A stretch of 17,166 bases of DNA, from NCBI GenBank assembly GCA_937885465.1, contig CAKZZM010000134.1, positions 1-17,166 on the forward strand. The letters run 5' to 3'. Position 1 is the stretch's first letter. Every line of letters begins with the position of its first letter. Of this stretch, positions 13,722 through 17,166 are shown piece after piece. The DNA comes from an uncultured Bacteroidales bacterium (lineage in GTDB: Bacteria > Bacteroidota > Bacteroidia > Bacteroidales > Paludibacteraceae). The notes under the pieces were generated by a model. The model ran no database searches. It worked only from the letters and a program-made list of their open reading frames with translations, and was not told the DNA's origin. The position numbers were made by a program, and so were the translations under genes.

Positions 13722-15079
13722 TATTGATTTGCTTGTTGTTGAATATTGTTAATTTGTATGTCTTCTTTTGATATTGTGGCTTGCGTGTCGGCGTTTATTT
13801 GCAGAGTTCTCGGTTCTTCATCGGCTGCGGCTGTAAGTGTTTCTTTAGCCTCTCGGCTATTGTTGTTGCGCTGCTCGGATAGTGCGCTTAAGTAAGTATC
13901 GAAGTCCTTATCCTGCGCGAAGTGGGTTTGCATAAAACTCGTATATTTGCCGATTAGAATATTTTGCACATCGCTGTTGCGAAGTTTTTCTGTTATCGTT
14001 TCTGCTTCTCGGTTGGCATCTTGCAGACGAGCGAATAGTTGCAGACGGATGAGCCAGTCTGCTTCTTCTTTTTGCATCTCATCGAGAATGCGCATCTTGA
14101 TATTTGCAGACGACACACTGACATATTCTAATTGCAAAAATTGCGCCATAGGGGAGTCTTCATCGTATTTGTTGATGCGATTGAGCAGGCGTTTGTCTTG
14201 CATAATAGGTTTGCCTTGCTGCTGTTGAAGTGCGAGTTGCAGTTTGTTATGCTCGGCATTTATATCTTGCTTGAGCGAATTAACGCCTTCTTGTTGATTG
14301 AGGAAATTGTTGACCCAAGTGAGGTAGTCCCACATATAAATGTCGTTTTGCAGGAAGTTAGTGGCAATGATGCCGTCAAGGCGATACAGAGATATCTCTT
14401 TGCTGTGGAAGGTCGGGTTATAGCCTTTGATAGGACTTTTCACAAGTGCCTTTTGGTAATTTTCAACATCGCCCTGCAAGTATTGAGATATATCTCTCAG
14501 CAGATAAAGATTGTTAAAGTCGATTGAATCCAGCATCATCTGTGCGTTTTTGAGCCGCAGGTAGCGGGTGGAAAACTCGTTGAAGAGCGTCATGCAGGAG
14601 TCGTAGCGGTTTACTAAAAGCGAGTAAGCGTTATTGAGGTTGTCAAGGTCTGCCATAAGTCTCTTCAGCGTGTCCATTTTCAGGCTCAGCCATGTTCGCA
14701 GTTCTTCTTCCGTCAGTTTGCCGTTATTGGCAGCGAGCGGGTATAGGTCGGCTTTTATCTGATCGTTCTTTATGAAAGCGCGACAGTTGCCGTAATAGAG
14801 ATTGGCGGTATAGAGCATGCGTTGCTTCTCATTGTAGTCCACGATAGGATGTTCTTCCTGCAGCAAACGGCAGTAGATATTCGCCATAAGGTAATACGGG
14901 TGCGGCTTTTGCGGATACCATGCCTGATAGTCAGAGAGTTGATACAATGCTTCTCTATCGGATAACTCGGGTAGGCGACGCTGAAGGTCTTTGTAGCTCG
15001 GCTGCGCTGAGGTAAAAACAATGGGGCAAAGTACTAAGAGGATAGTACAGAATAGCGGTGTGTTATGTAGAGTTCTCAT
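13721..15079 (-). CDS. Exported helical protein of unknown function, possibly TPR-like
   Basis: I do not recognise this 452-residue protein. It has a signal peptide (residues 1-25, hydrophobic FCTILLVLCPIVFTSA, cleavage before QPSYKD), so it is exported. The mature part looks almost entirely alpha-helical. Residues about 27-110 have a TPR-like pattern of aromatic and alanine residues (YQLSDYQAWYPQKPHPYYLM, then ANIYCRLLQEE, then TANLYYGNCRAF). Residues about 125-400 alternate in coiled-coil fashion, including a Gln-rich run (LQLALQQQQG), and the last 50 residues are polar and probably disordered. Its ATG overlaps the stop of the OmpA-type gene by four bases (ATGA) and its stop overlaps the peptidase start, so the three products are probably made together. 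A scaffold or adaptor role is inference. Confidence 0.8.
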   Translation of the reverse strand: MRTLHNTPLFCTILLVLCPIVFTSAQPSYKDLQRRLPELSDREALYQLSDYQAWYPQKPHPYYLMANIYCRLLQEEHPIVDYNEKQRMLYTANLYYGNCRAFIKNDQIKADLYPLAANNGKLTEEELRTWLSLKMDTLKRLMADLDNLNNAYSLLVNRYDSCMTLFNEFSTRYLRLKNAQMMLDSIDFNNLYLLRDISQYLQGDVENYQKALVKSPIKGYNPTFHSKEISLYRLDGIIATNFLQNDIYMWDYLTWVNNFLNQQEGVNSLKQDINAEHNKLQLALQQQQGKPIMQDKRLLNRINKYDEDSPMAQFLQLEYVSVSSANIKMRILDEMQKEEADWLIRLQLFARLQDANREAETITEKLRNSDVQNILIGKYTSFMQTHFAQDKDFDTYLSALSEQRNNNSREAKETLTAAADEEPRTLQINADTQATISKEDIQINNIQQQANQ

Positions 15080-16905
15080 AGTTCTATAATTGTAAATTCA
15101 ACTCGTCTGTTAATAGCTCTATGTTCGTCAGAATCGTTCGGAACGAGGGGTTTAGTCTTGCCGTAGCCGACCGTTTTGAGTTGAGAGGGTGATATGTTCT
15201 CTTGTTTGATAAGGTATTCAGCTGCTGCTTCTCCACGCTTTTTGGATAGGCGGAGGTTATAGGCATCGGAGCCGATATCGTCGGTATGCGCTGCTATCTC
15301 TATGCGCAGTGACGGGTTTTTGCGGAGCAGTTCAGCCACTTGGTGCAGTTCGAGGAACGACTCCTCTTTCAGCAGATAACTATTGAATTCGAATTCAATA
15401 TTCTTCAGTCTCACTACAGCTTCTTTCCTCAGCGGGTTAAGTGCTACTTGCAGTTGCAGCGGTTGCTTTTGTTCGAAGTTGGGCATACGAAGTGTAGTGT
15501 CCTTATAGAGGTAGCCGGTTTTGCTTATTTGCAGGTCGTAAGTGGTAGCGCAGCGGAGCGTTTGGATTGTGCCGTTCTCTGCCACTTCGAAGTCAAGCGG
15601 GTCTTCCTCTTCCGATTTGTTGATAAAAGCGGCGGTGGAGGCTATCGCTTCGCCCGTTTCGGCATCTACGGTAGTAAGGCGAACGGGTACTTTGCCCTGC
15701 ACCATCTGCAGGTCTATCTCGGTGTCGGCGAAGCGCACTTCGCGGCGAGTATCGATATGCACGGTGGTGTCAGCGTAGGAGGGTAGGCTGAGGTGCACTA
15801 TATAATCTTTGCCGATAGTGAGTCGTAGTCTTGCGGTACCGTTGGCTTCCTTTTGAATTGTTTGTATGCGCTGTTTGGTGGCGGCATCGGTAATCTCGAT
15901 ATTTGGGCGTATTTTAGCCATATTGTCGGCATCATAGACCGACAGACCTATATTTATCTGCGGTGTTATTTTCGGGTTCCATACGAGCGCTTTATTCTCG
16001 GTGAGGTTACTTACATTGACGGTGTAGTAGTCATGCGAGAAGTTGTCTTGTGTCACATCGATGAGATATCGCCTGCCCTGCGTGAGGGCGATGCGGAACT
16101 CTCCTTTGTCAGTTGTCGCCTCAGCAAGTTTAGTGAATGTGAGAGCGTCTGAGATAGTGATATGCGCCTCTTGCGTTTTGCCGCTGCCTGTTGCCGTGAC
16201 GGTTCCGCTAACCTGCATAATAGGCTTGCCTAATTTGCTCTCTTCTGCCACATCTTCGTTTGTAGGCTGCGGGAGGTTCCAATTATACTTGTCGATTTTG
16301 GTAATGAAGTATCTCTTCGGCTCTTTGTCCTCTCCCCTTTTGCTTGTGAAGCAGAGTGTCTTGTTGTCGGTCATAATGACGGGTGCGCGGTCAGTACCGT
16401 TAGAGGTAACGAGTTGCTGCGGTTGTTGCCAACTGCCGTCTTGTCCTCTGACGGCGGAATAGAGGTTTGTTACCCTATATTCCTTTTTATTTTTATTATG
16501 TCTCACCTCTTCGCGGACGAAATATATAGTTTGTTCGTCGGAACAGAGCGAAGGTTCCCATTCGTTGTTGTCGGTAGAGAGAGCACTGTCGATGACGGGC
16601 ACGCTCCATCGCCCGTTTTTAAGGGTACAGACATAGAGGTCGAACACCTCTCTCGGTGCCTTGCATAGACTGAGATATAGGGTGTGAGCATCGAAACTGA
16701 GGGTTGCCCCGTTGACCTTGTAGCCCTGCTGGGCAAGGCGTACTATATGCGCATCTGCTTTCTCGTTGCCTACCGTGGGCAGCGAAGAGGCAAAGAGGCA
16801 GATAGGAAAGAAAAGAAAGGCGAGCAGCAAGGCATAGTGTCGTCTGCTCTGACCTGCTTGGTGCAGAATAGTATTCGGCAGAATGGAAACGGTTGATTTT
16901 AGCAT
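15076..16905 (-). CDS. PD40-repeat / CarboxypepD_reg-like / OmpA C-terminal envelope protein, PorE-like
   Basis: This 609-residue exported protein has three parts. Residues about 62-215 hold three PD40/WD40-like units (ATLSFDAHTLYLSL; EWEPSLCSDEQTIYFV; RAPVIMTDNKTLCFTSKRG), each followed by a DLY/W-P strand pair. Residues about 228-490 hold three beta-sandwich units of the carboxypeptidase-regulatory type. Residues 500-609 are an OmpA C-terminal domain with AAHTDDIGSDAYNLRLSKKR; Asp542 and Arg557 have the spacing of the diaminopimelate-binding pair, and NRRVEF follows. So it should bind peptidoglycan in the periplasm. The domain order resembles T9SS anchor PorE without its N-terminal TPR region. 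The signal peptide (RRHYALLLAFLFFPICLFAS) is preceded by 20 extra residues partly encoded by an intergenic palindrome (16863-16886). The cysteine is not in a lipobox. First gene of a three-gene operon. Confidence 0.88.
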   Translation of the reverse strand: MLKSTVSILPNTILHQAGQSRRHYALLLAFLFFPICLFASSLPTVGNEKADAHIVRLAQQGYKVNGATLSFDAHTLYLSLCKAPREVFDLYVCTLKNGRWSVPVIDSALSTDNNEWEPSLCSDEQTIYFVREEVRHNKNKKEYRVTNLYSAVRGQDGSWQQPQQLVTSNGTDRAPVIMTDNKTLCFTSKRGEDKEPKRYFITKIDKYNWNLPQPTNEDVAEESKLGKPIMQVSGTVTATGSGKTQEAHITISDALTFTKLAEATTDKGEFRIALTQGRRYLIDVTQDNFSHDYYTVNVSNLTENKALVWNPKITPQINIGLSVYDADNMAKIRPNIEITDAATKQRIQTIQKEANGTARLRLTIGKDYIVHLSLPSYADTTVHIDTRREVRFADTEIDLQMVQGKVPVRLTTVDAETGEAIASTAAFINKSEEEDPLDFEVAENGTIQTLRCATTYDLQISKTGYLYKDTTLRMPNFEQKQPLQLQVALNPLRKEAVVRLKNIEFEFNSYLLKEESFLELHQVAELLRKNPSLRIEIAAHTDDIGSDAYNLRLSKKRGEAAAEYLIKQENISPSQLKTVGYGKTKPLVPNDSDEHRAINRRVEFTIIEL

Positions 16906-17017
16906 ATTATAGGTTTGAATGTTAATTATTTACTTTTGTCGGGCGGAGAGCCGAATAGTATTCGGCGGAATGGACAACGCTTTTTGTTGGGCGGAGGCAG
17001 AATAATATTCGGCGGAA
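16863..17017 (+). repeat. Three copies of a GAATAGTATTC palindrome element
   Basis: GCAGAATAGTATTCGGCAGA (16863-16882), GCCGAATAGTATTCGGCGGA (16950-16969) and GCAGAATAATATTCGGCGGA (16997-17016) are copies of one element around a GAATAxTATTC palindrome. The first two continue into ATGG. The second and third are also preceded by a shared GGGCGGAG. The first copy is inside the coding start of the OmpA-type gene; the others are upstream of it. Confidence 0.8.
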
Positions 17018-17044
17018 GTTTGTTTCCTCAATTTTAAAGTAATT

Positions 17045-17075
17045 AAAAATGCTATCGGCGTGCGTCGATAGCATT
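17045..17075 (-). terminator. Hairpin with T run on the minus strand
   Basis: AATGCTATCG (17048-17057) pairs perfectly with CGATAGCATT (17066-17075) around an 8-base loop. On the minus strand the stem is followed by TTT (making TTTTT with the stem end), so it fits an intrinsic terminator for minus-strand transcription entering from the right of the window. It would also insulate the operon starting at 16905. On the plus strand no T run follows. Confidence 0.55.
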
Positions 17076-17104
17076 ATAGTATTTGCTTTTGACTTCTGAC
17101 TTTA

Positions 17105-17143
17105 AATGGTTGAGAGACGCTAAAGAATAGCGTCTCTACCATT
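17105..17143 (+). repeat. Long imperfect palindrome near the window end
   Basis: AATGGT-TG-AGAGACGCTA (17105-17122) pairs with TAGCGTCTCT-ACCATT (17128-17143) around a 5-base loop: 16 base pairs with a two-base bulge. No gene is associated. It abuts the GAACGT hairpin repeat at 17144, suggesting a cluster of repetitive palindromic elements. Confidence 0.65.
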
Positions 17144-17161
17144 GAACGTTCGGAGACGTTC
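17144..17161 (+). repeat. Third copy of the GAACGTTCGGAGACGTTC hairpin
   Basis: Identical over 18 bases to 11881-11898 in the rplS leader, more than 5 kb away. The arms GAACGT and ACGTTC pair around TCGGAG. It is five bases from the window end, so it may belong to a longer array outside. Confidence 0.75.
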
Positions 17162-17166
17162 CCCAC

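Noticed and set aside
15340..15786. Plus-strand open frame of 148 codons opposite the OmpA-type gene
   Set aside because: The opposite frame encodes clear OmpA and beta-sandwich domains; this frame has no recognisable motif, start context or promoter.

Overview
The window comes from a member of the Bacteroidota, most likely the order Bacteroidales. The main reason is a complete type IX secretion (T9SS) core cluster in the usual order (porP, gldK/porK, gldL/porL, gldM/porM, gldN/porN), a machine restricted to that phylum. Supporting signs are the small DUF2795 and DUF3098 proteins, ftsX sitting apart from ftsE, promoters of the TTTG / TAnnTTTG type, and few Shine-Dalgarno sequences. No tRNA, rRNA, CRISPR array, insertion sequence or phage gene was seen.

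Layout. (1) 2-1103, plus strand: the 3' end of a SAM-dependent methyltransferase cut by the window edge, then a PduO-type cobalamin adenosyltransferase. (2) 1111-7793: a Bacteroidota-type promoter, a DUF2795 protein, the five T9SS genes and a factor-independent terminator, apparently one operon. PorP is an outer-membrane barrel. GldK and GldN form the periplasmic ring. GldL and GldM are the proton-driven inner-membrane motor. (3) 7835-11712, plus strand: ftsX, a DUF3098 membrane protein, uppP, truB and queA, i.e. cell division, lipid-carrier recycling and tRNA modification, packed closely. (4) 11713-12440: a 263-base gap with a clear promoter, tandem repeats and a structured leader before rplS (ribosomal protein L19), then a strong terminator. 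(5) 12504-16905, minus strand, convergent with rplS: three genes joined by a 4-base and a 1-base overlap. In transcription order they encode a PD40-repeat/OmpA-type peptidoglycan-binding protein, an unrecognised helical exported protein and a secreted papain-family (C1) cysteine peptidase. (6) 16906-17166: gene-free DNA crowded with palindromes, hairpins and repeats, some shared with the rplS leader and with the 5' end of the OmpA-type gene.

Most of the window is conserved core biology. Points worth a second look are the unstudied three-gene envelope operon (its first protein resembles the T9SS anchor PorE but lacks an N-terminal TPR region), a QueA with changes in its most conserved motifs, a very acidic Gly/Glu segment in GldN, a possible two-state hairpin just before rplS, and a palindrome family that has become coding sequence at the start of the OmpA-type gene. 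I did not find a clearly new type of system. All calls rest on reading the sequence and on remembered family features; no search was run.
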